Shown here in pieces: positions 1 through 7,373 of a DNA stretch of 12,912 nucleotides (position 1 is its first letter; the number at the start of each line of letters is the position of its first letter). Where the stretch lies: contig JAEDMB010000048.1 of assembly GCA_016303235.1 (NCBI GenBank), positions 1 through 12,912 of the forward strand, given 5' to 3'. The position numbers and the translations under genes are program-made. The DNA is from Oscillospiraceae bacterium (GTDB taxonomy: Bacteria; Bacillota; Clostridia; Oscillospirales; Ruminococcaceae). A model generated the notes under the pieces. The model was not told the origin of the DNA, ran no database searches, and was given only the letters and a program-made list of their open reading frames with translations.

Positions 1-28
1 AGTATTAATGGCTTTTAAATATATATTT

Positions 29-57
29 AATATACACGTTTTTATTCACATTGTCAA
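29..57 (-). promoter_or_regulatory. Consensus sigma-A-type promoter firing leftward out of the window
   Basis: Read on the minus strand, a perfect -35 hexamer TTGACA (57 to 52) is followed after exactly 17 bases by TATATT (34 to 29). Transcription would start near position 22 and run off the left edge, so the gene it serves is not in the window. Its upstream flank, where an UP element would lie, is an unbroken 45-base A tract on this strand. It lies downstream of the operon terminator, so it is probably the promoter of the next, separate transcript. Confidence 0.6.
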
Positions 58-62
58 GAAGA

Positions 63-112
<50 letters not shown>

Positions 113-128
113 CTAATAAAAATTTTAT

Positions 129-164
129 AAAAAAGCGGAGTAACGTTTTGTTGCTCCGTTTTTT
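129..164 (-). terminator. Intrinsic terminator at the end of the hydantoin operon
   Basis: A 9-bp stem (136-144 with 150-158, one G-U pair) encloses a 5-base loop. On the minus strand it is followed by six T (134 to 129); on the plus strand it is also followed by six T (159-164), so it could act in both directions. It begins 5 bases after the stop codon of the EamA-family gene, the last gene of the minus-strand operon. Confidence 0.85.
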
Positions 165-168
165 CATA

Positions 169-1059
169 TCATTCACAAACTTTTTCTGTTTTTGAATTAA
201 TATTCAGAATAATTATAGCATAGAGTATCATTGCCATTCCTATGATTTTCATCGCTGTAATTTTTTCATTAAATACAGTTACACCTATTATAGTTGCAAC
301 AAACGGTTCAATCGTTGCAAGAATGGAGGCTTTTCCCGCATCAGTTCCGGAAAGCCCCTTTGTATAGAAAAGAAACGGCAGAACTGTGCTGAGAAGTGCA
401 AGCAGAACAGCACAGATTATTCCTTTCCAGTTTATAAAAAGCTGAATATCTGTTAATATTCCCGAAAAAGGAACAGCTCCGAGCGTTGCAACAATAAAAG
501 TCCATACTGTAACGGTAAGAGAATTGTATTTCGGTACAAGATACTTTCCGAATATGCTGTATAATGCATATCCCAGACCTGAACCAAGTCCGAGAAGTAA
601 AGCTTTCGGAGATAATTTTTCACCCGAGGAAAAAGCTCCCGTAACAAGAATAAGACCTGTAAACGTTATAACAAGTGATAAAATTTTCCGGACGGTTATT
701 TTTTCTTTGAATAAAAACAGAGATATTATCATAACAAATATCGGAGCAGTATATAAAAGCAATGCGGGAACGGACGCACCGCCTATTATTTCAATAGATT
801 CAAAATAGCAGAAATTGAAAAATACAATACTGCCTATGCCGGTGCCGATAAAAAGCGGAATATCTTTCGGATTTATTTTCAGCTTTGACTTGTCTTTTAT
901 CAGAATATATACTGAAAGTATGACGGCTGAAAAAAATACTCTCAGAGCGACAATCTCCATTGAACTCAGTCCCAGTGACTGGAGCTGTGTAACAAAAAGC
1001 GAAATAATTCCCCAGAGTATTCCCGCAACAATAATATAAAATGTATTTATAATTATCAC
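169..1059 (-). CDS. EamA/DMT-superfamily transporter, last gene of the operon
   Basis: Predicted inner-membrane carrier of the drug/metabolite transporter superfamily with about ten membrane segments in two homologous EamA halves (length about 296 residues, normal for the family). Both halves carry the family's end-of-repeat signature: TAPIFVMIISLFLFKEKIT near residues 105-123 and EPFVATIIGVTVFNEKIT near 251-268. The N-terminal segment reads VAGILWGIISLF, typical of the first helix. The start is uncertain. The frame stays open to a GTG at 1113, but that lies inside a strong hairpin and has no ribosome binding site. The only good site is AAAGGAG at 1065-1059, and no ATG follows it in frame: the GTG at 1059 overlaps it, and the correctly spaced codons are ATT (1053) and ATA (1050). 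Family members include amino-acid and metabolite exporters; export of sarcosine or another product of this pathway is inference from position only. Confidence 0.88.
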   Translation of the reverse strand: MIIINTFYIIVAGILWGIISLFVTQLQSLGLSSMEIVALRVFFSAVILSVYILIKDKSKLKINPKDIPLFIGTGIGSIVFFNFCYFESIEIIGGASVPALLLYTAPIFVMIISLFLFKEKITVRKILSLVITFTGLILVTGAFSSGEKLSPKALLLGLGSGLGYALYSIFGKYLVPKYNSLTVTVWTFIVATLGAVPFSGILTDIQLFINWKGIICAVLLALLSTVLPFLFYTKGLSGTDAGKASILATIEPFVATIIGVTVFNEKITAMKIIGMAMILYAIIILNINSKTEKVCE

Positions 1060-1065
1060 TCCTTT
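1059..1065 (-). promoter_or_regulatory. Ribosome binding site of the EamA-family gene, with no standard start codon behind it
   Basis: AAAGGAG reads 1065 to 1059 on the minus strand and is as strong as the sites of the other genes here. The in-frame codons after it are GTG (sharing its last G), ATA, ATT, ATA, AAT. Initiation at usual spacing would therefore need ATT at 1053 (5-base gap) or ATA at 1050 (8-base gap), unless the overlapping GTG is used. Confidence 0.6.
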
Positions 1066-1082
1066 ATAAATATTATGAAACG

Positions 1083-1116
1083 CCGGTGACCCTGAAACAA
1101 ATTCAGGGTACACCGG
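1083..1116 (-). terminator. Stable intergenic hairpin between permease-kinase and EamA genes (weak terminator or RNA stabiliser)
   Basis: Arms 1083-1096 and 1102-1116 form 14 base pairs with one bulged A (1110) and a 5-base loop. It starts 39 bases after the stop of the permease-kinase gene. On the minus strand only TTTCATAATATTT follows, with no clean T-run, so it may be a weak terminator or a 3'-end-protecting structure rather than a full stop. The hairpin ends 18 bases before the ribosome binding site of the next gene. Confidence 0.6.
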
Positions 1117-1154
1117 TTTATATTTTACACTTTATTTTTTATTATGTCAATAAT

Positions 1155-3281
1155 TCAGTTTGCATTTATATATGCACAGATATGATTTGCAAGATTGTCG
1201 AGGCTCATAGAGCTTGTATTGACACAAAGGTCATAATACTGCGGATTGCCCCATTCATATGATGAGTAGTAATTGAAATAATATTCTCTGTTTTTTTCTT
1301 TTTTTGCAATATAATTTCTGGCTTTCTGACGTGAAAGACCGTAACGCTTTTCAATCTGATTAATTCTGTCCTCTGTTTCAGCCGATACGAAAATATCAAC
1401 AGTTTTGATACCTTCCTTTTCAAGCACATAGTTTGAACATCTTCCGACTATTATGCAAGGCGACATCTTTGCAAGCTGAAGAATTATATTTGACTGTATA
1501 AGGAACATTTTATCAGTCGTTGAGGCATCGTATTCCTTTGCGGAATACATTATTCCGGCTTTAAGAGTATGGAGAAGTTCATTTCTCGGAGCTTCTTCGC
1601 TTTTTCTTATATCATCTTCGGAAATATCAAGCTCAGCCGATGCATATTTTATCATATCTTCATCATATACGGGAATATCAAGCTTTTTTCCGAGAATATG
1701 TGCAAGTTCTCTGCCACGGCTTCCGAACTGTCTGCCGAAAGTTATAATAAGTCTGTTGCCTGTTCTTTCCTCATAATCTTTTCCGCCCTTGTATACAGAA
1801 AGGTCTTCATCAATATCAACTGACGGAACACTTTCATATCCGGCATTCTTTTCGTATCCCTCAAGAACCCAGTCACGGCTTGCGGAAATTCCAAGATATT
1901 CATCTGAAAATCCTGATGTGATTTCTTTCTGCGGGAATTTTTTAAGATACCAGCATTTCATCATAAGAAGATATGTTATAAATGCTGTCGGGAATCCGAA
2001 GAAATATCCGAAATCCGGAAAGACATTTGCCATTAAAGTTCCCGTCGCAAGAGCTGTAAGACCGCATATGTTAAATCCTCCGTTATAGCGGTACTGACCG
2101 TTATTGCTGAAAAGCTCAGGAACGTTAAGGCGTCTTTTTCTCAGAATATAGTAGTCGCATATCATAATACCGGCAATAGCTGAAAGAATTGAACCAAAAT
2201 ATCCGAGATATGTATAAAGCTGATTCAGAATATTCCAGGGCTGAACGAGACAGCCGATAAGACCTGCAATTACAACGGCAACTTTATAAGGGAGATTCCA
2301 TTTTGCACCGGCATTAGTAAAGCACATTGCAGGCGGTACAAGGTTTGCAGCGGTATTCGTTGACCACTGTGCAAGAATAACCATAACAAGCAGAATAATA
2401 AGAGTTACGCCCTTTGCCTGTTGCTGAATAACTTCAACAGGATTCCAGTTGCCGGTTGTCTTATATGAAATTGCACCGATTACGGCAATAAATGCCTCAA
2501 TTATCGGAAGTGTTGCAAACTGCGGAATCCAGTTGTTGACATTACGTTTCAGCCAGTTTTTTTCACCTAAAGGAGCTTTAAGGCTTCTTGTCATATTAGG
2601 AATATCAGCGGCAAGAGCTGCCCACATTCCCATATTTGCACTCATTGTTACAAACCAGTAGCTTGCGGAAGGCTGTGCAGGGTGATAGCCGAAAACAGAA
2701 AAATTCTGCAGAACTGCAAGCTGATTTACCTTATAGAACATCCAGCATGTAATTAATATAATGCAGGGTGCTGCAAAAGATGAAAATTTATCAATTGCTT
2801 TAAGTCCGAGCATTGTATTTACAATCTGAAGTACGGCAAATATAATAAACCACAAAAACCAGTTGTCAATACCAAAAAGAGCCTCCGTAAAGTAGTTTAT
2901 TGCTGTTGAACCTATATATGTATTTATTCCGAACCAGCATGATGCTATAACACCTCTTACTACTGCCGGAATATGCACACCGTTTATACCGAAAGGAGCT
3001 CTGAGATATGTTGCAAATGAAAGACCATGTTCAACGCCTATATCTCCTGTAAGGCTTCCGATTGTGGCGATAATAAGATTTGCAACAAAGGTAGCTGATG
3101 CTACTCCGAATATTCCCATTTTTTCAATTCCGCTTGCACCGAAACTGAATACTGAAATAACAATCGCCATACCAATCCATATATTGGCAAATCCCAGACC
3201 GCTGAGAGTTCTTTTTCTTGAAGTTACCGGAATTACGTCATCAGAAATAAGAGTATTGTTTCTATTGTTTTTTTGGCTCAT
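1155..3281 (-). CDS. NCS1-family permease fused to a cytidylate-kinase-like domain
   Basis: A single 708-residue frame holds two proteins. Residues about 25-450 are an NCS1 (nucleobase-cation-symport-1) permease of about 12 membrane segments, the family of cytosine, allantoin and hydantoin carriers. It has WFGIN at 116-120, W220 before the AADIPNMTR motif, and STNTAANL at 307-314; from memory of Mhp1, a hydantoin transporter, W116, N120, W220 and N309/N313 match positions that hold the ring-shaped ligand. After a linker (about 451-509), residues 510-708 match the Cytidylate_kin2 family along its full length: GRQFGSRGREL (516-526) as the phosphate-binding loop, PVYDEDMI, IIVGRCSNYVL (610-620), and YEWGNPQYYDLCVNTS near the end. 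The kinase half should lie in the cytoplasm. The start at 3281 has GAAAGGG upstream at good spacing. Position after hyuAB points to uptake of a hydantoin-like compound. What the kinase domain phosphorylates, or whether it is active, cannot be read from the sequence. Confidence 0.9.
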   Translation of the reverse strand: MSQKNNRNNTLISDDVIPVTSRKRTLSGLGFANIWIGMAIVISVFSFGASGIEKMGIFGVASATFVANLIIATIGSLTGDIGVEHGLSFATYLRAPFGINGVHIPAVVRGVIASCWFGINTYIGSTAINYFTEALFGIDNWFLWFIIFAVLQIVNTMLGLKAIDKFSSFAAPCIILITCWMFYKVNQLAVLQNFSVFGYHPAQPSASYWFVTMSANMGMWAALAADIPNMTRSLKAPLGEKNWLKRNVNNWIPQFATLPIIEAFIAVIGAISYKTTGNWNPVEVIQQQAKGVTLIILLVMVILAQWSTNTAANLVPPAMCFTNAGAKWNLPYKVAVVIAGLIGCLVQPWNILNQLYTYLGYFGSILSAIAGIMICDYYILRKRRLNVPELFSNNGQYRYNGGFNICGLTALATGTLMANVFPDFGYFFGFPTAFITYLLMMKCWYLKKFPQKEITSGFSDEYLGISASRDWVLEGYEKNAGYESVPSVDIDEDLSVYKGGKDYEERTGNRLIITFGRQFGSRGRELAHILGKKLDIPVYDEDMIKYASAELDISEDDIRKSEEAPRNELLHTLKAGIMYSAKEYDASTTDKMFLIQSNIILQLAKMSPCIIVGRCSNYVLEKEGIKTVDIFVSAETEDRINQIEKRYGLSRQKARNYIAKKEKNREYYFNYYSSYEWGNPQYYDLCVNTSSMSLDNLANHICAYINAN

Positions 3282-3300
3282 ATTTATCTACCCTTTCATC

Positions 3301-3346
3301 AAAAACTTTGCCTGCTGATAAGGATGATTGAAATTCAGCAGGCAAA
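3301..3346 (-). terminator. Terminator-like hairpin between hyuB and the permease-kinase gene
   Basis: Perfect 12-bp arms at 3307-3318 and 3335-3346 enclose a 16-base loop. On the minus strand the stem is followed by G and then five T (3305 to 3301), giving an intrinsic-terminator layout within the operon, 20 bases before the next start codon. Partial termination here would lower the amount of permease relative to the enzymes. Confidence 0.65.
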
Positions 3347-3381
3347 ATCAGAAACTATCGGATTTTTTCAGCAGTTATAAG

Positions 3382-5163
3382 TTATGCTTTTTTCTTTCTC
3401 AATTCTGCTGTTGCCTGTTCGTCAACAGTCATTGATGACGGAATAATTACAACACCGTAACTGTTTTTTGCGTCCTCAATTGTTGTAAAGTCATCAAGAA
3501 CATCACCGAGGACAAGTTTCGGGTCTCTTTCAAAAGGATTTCCGTAACCGCCACCGCAGGGTGTGCGAATCTGAAGAACATCATTGAGTGCAAATTCCTC
3601 ATCGGAGAGCTTTGAAGGAAGAGAGACAGGATTATCAGAATCAGGATTTTTTGTCATACTTGCGGAATGGCCGTCAGAACCTCCGAAAAGACCTTTCGGA
3701 GCTTCAATATGTCTGTCACCCTCACAGGTTACAGTACCCTCCTGAAGAAATCTTGTTTCACGCACAATTCCGAGACCGCCTCTCCACTTTCCGGGGGCAA
3801 CAAGTTCGGGGTTAAGCTCATAGCGTTCAACTCTGAGCGGATAATGCCATTCAATTTCTTCAATAGGAACGTTTCTTGTATTTGCAACAAGAGCATCACA
3901 GGAATCTATTGCATCTTTGCCACAGCGTCCGCCGTATGAACCTTCATCAACTTCAAGATATACCCAGTATTCGCCCTTATCCTTATTGAATCCGTTATAG
4001 CTTACAAAATGAATGTGGGCACTTGTGCCGGCAGATACTCTTTCAGGCATAACGTCTGCAAGAGAACGCATTACGCAGTCGGCAAGGAGGTTAGCCTGAT
4101 TAAATCTTGAGAATGATGCTCTCGGGAAATTCGGGTTGAAGATACAGCCTTTCGGAGCAATTACCGTTACAGGTCTTCTCATACCGTCATTCTGCGGAAT
4201 GTACTGCTGATAAATATCATCATCAAGGAAAAGTGCATGCATAATGTAGCTGATTGAAGTCATTGTAGTGCCTTCAAATGATGCATTGAATGCCGTATAA
4301 ACTTCATCTGCACTTCCTGTAAGGTCAATAGTGACACTATCTCCCTTGATAGTAGTGGTTGTACATACTTTAAGCTGTTTTCCGAGATTTACACCGTCAT
4401 CATCGAGGTATCCCTCAGCGTAATATGTTCCGTCCGGAACTTTTTCAATAGCATTTCGGAGCATTCTTTCGGAATAGTCCATCCAGTCCTCAATAGCAGA
4501 GAATACAGTTTCAACGCCGTATTTGTCAAGAAGTTCCGTAAAACGCTTTATACCGTGCTGTGCAGAAGCAATCATAGCTTTGAGGTCATTTTCATTCATA
4601 GACGGAGTACGTACATTATCAAGAATCATTCTCCAGAGCTGTTCATTTTTCTTTCCGCCCTCATAGAGCTTTAAAGCGTAGTAAATACGGGTTTCAGCAT
4701 ATATATCACGTGCGAAAACGTCCATACCAGGGGTATGCGAGCCGTTATCAAGCAAATGTGCCTGTACGCAAGAAAAGCTTATCAGTTTTCCCTTATAGAA
4801 TATAGGCAGACAGATATGAAGGTCAGGTGAATGTGATGTTCCGTAATATGGGTGATTGTGAATGAAAATATCTCCCTCATGAATATCCTCAAGCTTCCAC
4901 CTTGTAAGAATACCCTTTACGTTTCCGCCGATTGAACCAACATGCATAGGAGTGCTTTCACTTTCGCAGAGCTGTCTGCCGGTAATATCGACGATACCTG
5001 CACCAATATCCTCTGATTCACGGATAATGCTTGAATATGACATTCTGTAAAGAACCATTCCCATTTCCTGTGCAATCATCTTAAATGAACCGCCCAGTAC
5101 CTGAAGTGTAACAGGGTCAACCTCTACTCTTGGGATATTTAATCCCTCAATCATTTTAGACAT
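3382..5163 (-). CDS. hyuB: Hydantoinase B / oxoprolinase-family subunit (HyuB)
   Basis: Cytoplasmic subunit that works with HyuA in ATP-dependent opening of hydantoin-type rings (N-methylhydantoinase; the same family includes the C-terminal part of 5-oxoprolinase and a subunit of acetone carboxylase). The 593 residues cover the whole family domain. The N-terminus has DPVTLQVLGGSFKMIAQEMG (16-35) and RESEDIGAGIVD (48-59), followed by HVGSIGGNV (74-82) and GDIFIHNHPYYGTSHSPDL (97-115), the family's conserved aspartate/histidine-rich core. The C-terminus has GDRHIEAPKGLFGG and TPCGGGYGNP, both typical. The start is an ATG with AAAGGA ten bases upstream. It lies 46 bases after hyuA, with no strong hairpin in between, so the two subunits should be made from one message in similar amounts. 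No acetone carboxylase gamma subunit is present and HyuA and HyuB are separate, which argues against acetone carboxylase or a eukaryote-type 5-oxoprolinase. The exact ring substrate is inferred from the neighbours. Confidence 0.93.
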   Translation of the reverse strand: MSKMIEGLNIPRVEVDPVTLQVLGGSFKMIAQEMGMVLYRMSYSSIIRESEDIGAGIVDITGRQLCESESTPMHVGSIGGNVKGILTRWKLEDIHEGDIFIHNHPYYGTSHSPDLHICLPIFYKGKLISFSCVQAHLLDNGSHTPGMDVFARDIYAETRIYYALKLYEGGKKNEQLWRMILDNVRTPSMNENDLKAMIASAQHGIKRFTELLDKYGVETVFSAIEDWMDYSERMLRNAIEKVPDGTYYAEGYLDDDGVNLGKQLKVCTTTTIKGDSVTIDLTGSADEVYTAFNASFEGTTMTSISYIMHALFLDDDIYQQYIPQNDGMRRPVTVIAPKGCIFNPNFPRASFSRFNQANLLADCVMRSLADVMPERVSAGTSAHIHFVSYNGFNKDKGEYWVYLEVDEGSYGGRCGKDAIDSCDALVANTRNVPIEEIEWHYPLRVERYELNPELVAPGKWRGGLGIVRETRFLQEGTVTCEGDRHIEAPKGLFGGSDGHSASMTKNPDSDNPVSLPSKLSDEEFALNDVLQIRTPCGGGYGNPFERDPKLVLGDVLDDFTTIEDAKNSYGVVIIPSSMTVDEQATAELRKKKA

Positions 5164-5209
5164 ATATTACCATTCCTTTCTTTATCAGATGAATCAGTAT
5201 TTCTTATCA

Positions 5210-7279
5210 TTAATTGATGTCGATAACAATAATGCCGTAATCGTTTACCTTTCCGACACAATCAGGTTCAATAACAATAGTTGTATCCATCTGATTGATG
5301 ATTGCAGGCCCCTGAATAACATCTCCTGCCTTTAATTCTGCTCTTTCATAGATAGTAGTCATCATATGTTCAGGCTTGCCGTTGACTCTGAATGTAACAC
5401 TTCTCTGACCGGAAACAGCAGATGAAATATCACCGTTACCCTTTTCGATTTTAAGAGCATTAAGGTCTTCAATACTACCTGTACCGATAACACGTATATT
5501 AACGATTTCAACAGCAACCTGACGGAATGAACGTCCGAACTGTTTTTTGTGAGTTTCGTGGAAAGATTCCTTGAGCTTTTCAATAGTATCTTCTGTAACC
5601 TTTCCGCCGATAACCGGAACACGCATTTCATAGCCCTGACCTTCATAACGGCAGTCAGCAACACGCTGAATTATAATATTGTCCTCTGACATATTATCTT
5701 CAACAAGCCTGTCGTGAGCCTCTTTTTCAAGAACCTTGAAATCTTCATCAAGAACATCAAGATTAACTTTTGTTGAAAGTTGCATTTCGGTCTTTGAGAA
5801 GTCATACATAAGGTCTGTATTGACAAGACCAACGGCACACAAAGCTCCGGGGTTAAGCGGAACTATAACATTTTTCATACCGAGTTCACGGGCTACTGAA
5901 CAAGCGTGAAGTGAACCGGCACCGCCACATGCAAAGAGTGCAAATTCTCTGGGGTCAAATCCACGTCTGACACTTTCCTTTTCGATTTCCTGAATCATGT
6001 TATTATTCATAACATCAATAATTCCGAGAGCAGATTCATCAAGAGTCTGATTGAGAGGAACACCGATTTTTTCCATAATAGCCTTTTCAGCAAGTTCGGG
6101 CTTGATTTCCATACGGCCTCCGAGGAGCTTTGTACCAAGTCTGCCGAGAATGATATTTGCATCTGATACAGTAGGTTCAACGCCTCCCCTGTTATAACAT
6201 GCAGGTCCCGGAACAGCTCCCGCACTCTGAGGGCCTACACGGAAGAATCCGCCCTCATCTATGTATGCCATAGAGCCACCGCCCGCACCGATTGTGCCAA
6301 CATCAATCATAGGAACCATTGCAGCATATCCGCCTACCTGAGTATCAAGAAGGTGCTTCATACTCGGCTGAAGATTTGCAAGAACAGAAATATCTGCTGA
6401 TGTACCGCCTATATCAAGAGTGATAACGTTTTTAATATCAGTCAGCTTAGTAGTCCATATAGCACCAAGAACACCGCCGACAGGTCCCGAAAGAAGAAGA
6501 TTTACAGGTTTTTTCTGTGCTGCCTTTGCAGAGGCAACGCCTCCGAATGACTGCATAAGATGTACTTTTGCAGTATATCCCTGTTCTTTAAGTGTAGTTT
6601 CAAGCTGTTTGATATATCTTGCAGTTGTAGGGCCTATGTAAGCATTAAGTCCTGTTGTTGTGAAACGTTCATATTCTCTGAACTGCGGAAGAACTTCGGA
6701 GCTTAACGATATATAAACTTCGGGATATTCTTCCTTAATGATTTCCTTTACTCTTTTCTCATGTGCAGGATTGAGAAAGGAGAAAAGAAAACATACAGCA
6801 ATAGCTTCAACCTTATCCGCTTTCATCTTGCGTACAGCATTTCTGACTTCTTCTTCATTAAGCGGAATAAGTTCCTTTCCGTCCGGTGCGGTAACACGTT
6901 CGGAAACGCCGTATCTGTCACGTCTCTGACAAACAGGATACTTCTGCCACGGAATATCCTCGACAATTGAAAAGTTTGTAGGTCTCTTGTGACGTGCAAT
7001 ATGAATGATGTCACGGTAGCCCTTTGTGGTAATCATTCCGGCTCTTGCACCCTTGTGTTCGAGAACCATATTTGTAGCTATTGTTGTACCGTGAAATATT
7101 TCCTGAATTTCATTGTGAGCAATATTTAACTTGTCACATATTGCGTTAATGCCTTCCATCATACCGACTGATGGGTCATGAGGTGTAGTTGAAGTTTTAT
7201 AAACCTCAATTTTTCCGTCATCATCTACATAAATGAAATCTGTAAACGTACCGCCAACGTCAACGCCAATTCTTTTCAT
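5210..7279 (-). CDS. hyuA: Hydantoinase A / oxoprolinase-family subunit (HyuA)
   Basis: ATP-binding partner of HyuB. In this family the A subunit has an actin/hexokinase-like fold and drives ring opening at the cost of ATP. The 689-residue protein is complete. It begins with the phosphate-binding motif MKRIGVDVGGTFTDF (1-15) and contains HGTTIATNMVLEHKGA (63-78), LLLSGPVGGVLGA (261-273), a second phosphate loop DIGGTSADISVL (289-300), GTIGAGGGS (328-336) and PGPACYNRGGVEPTVSDAN (357-375), the main HyuA signatures. The start is supported by AAAGGAG nine bases upstream of the ATG. With the N-carbamoylsarcosine amidase-like gene upstream, the best guess for the HyuAB reaction is N-methylhydantoin + ATP + water to N-carbamoylsarcosine. 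Hydantoin, dihydropyrimidine-like or 5-oxoproline rings remain possible. Confidence 0.94.
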   Translation of the reverse strand: MKRIGVDVGGTFTDFIYVDDDGKIEVYKTSTTPHDPSVGMMEGINAICDKLNIAHNEIQEIFHGTTIATNMVLEHKGARAGMITTKGYRDIIHIARHKRPTNFSIVEDIPWQKYPVCQRRDRYGVSERVTAPDGKELIPLNEEEVRNAVRKMKADKVEAIAVCFLFSFLNPAHEKRVKEIIKEEYPEVYISLSSEVLPQFREYERFTTTGLNAYIGPTTARYIKQLETTLKEQGYTAKVHLMQSFGGVASAKAAQKKPVNLLLSGPVGGVLGAIWTTKLTDIKNVITLDIGGTSADISVLANLQPSMKHLLDTQVGGYAAMVPMIDVGTIGAGGGSMAYIDEGGFFRVGPQSAGAVPGPACYNRGGVEPTVSDANIILGRLGTKLLGGRMEIKPELAEKAIMEKIGVPLNQTLDESALGIIDVMNNNMIQEIEKESVRRGFDPREFALFACGGAGSLHACSVARELGMKNVIVPLNPGALCAVGLVNTDLMYDFSKTEMQLSTKVNLDVLDEDFKVLEKEAHDRLVEDNMSEDNIIIQRVADCRYEGQGYEMRVPVIGGKVTEDTIEKLKESFHETHKKQFGRSFRQVAVEIVNIRVIGTGSIEDLNALKIEKGNGDISSAVSGQRSVTFRVNGKPEHMMTTIYERAELKAGDVIQGPAIINQMDTTIVIEPDCVGKVNDYGIIVIDIN

Positions 7280-7300
7280 ATATGTTCACTCCTTTTTCAA

Positions 7301-7350
7301 ATAAAAAACAGACAATGACCTTTATTAAAATACAAACGCCATTGTCTGTT
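7301..7350 (-). terminator. Terminator-like hairpin between the amidase gene and hyuA
   Basis: Perfect 11-bp arms at 7307-7317 and 7340-7350 enclose a 22-base loop; on the minus strand the stem runs into six T (7308 to 7303) and then ATTT. It lies 24 bases after the amidase stop codon and just upstream of the hyuA ribosome binding site. No promoter is evident between the two genes, so the hairpin probably acts as a partial terminator or attenuator that raises amidase message relative to hyuAB. Confidence 0.7.
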
Positions 7351-7373
7351 ATAAAAACATATTAACTATATTA

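Noticed and set aside
1569..2088. Plus-strand open frames within the permease-kinase gene
   Set aside because: They lie antisense to a clear family protein, lack ribosome binding sites and have no recognisable domains.
1155..3281. Cytosine salvage operon based on the CodB-like permease and cytidylate-kinase-like domain
   Set aside because: No cytosine deaminase or phosphoribosyltransferase is present, a CMP kinase would not act on cytosine, and the adjacent genes form a hydantoin route.
3382..7279. Acetone carboxylase or 5-oxoprolinase
   Set aside because: No gamma subunit of acetone carboxylase is present, 5-oxoprolinase of the eukaryotic type is one fused chain, and the amidase neighbour fits N-methylhydantoinase better. 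A bacterial oxoprolinase activity is not strictly excluded.
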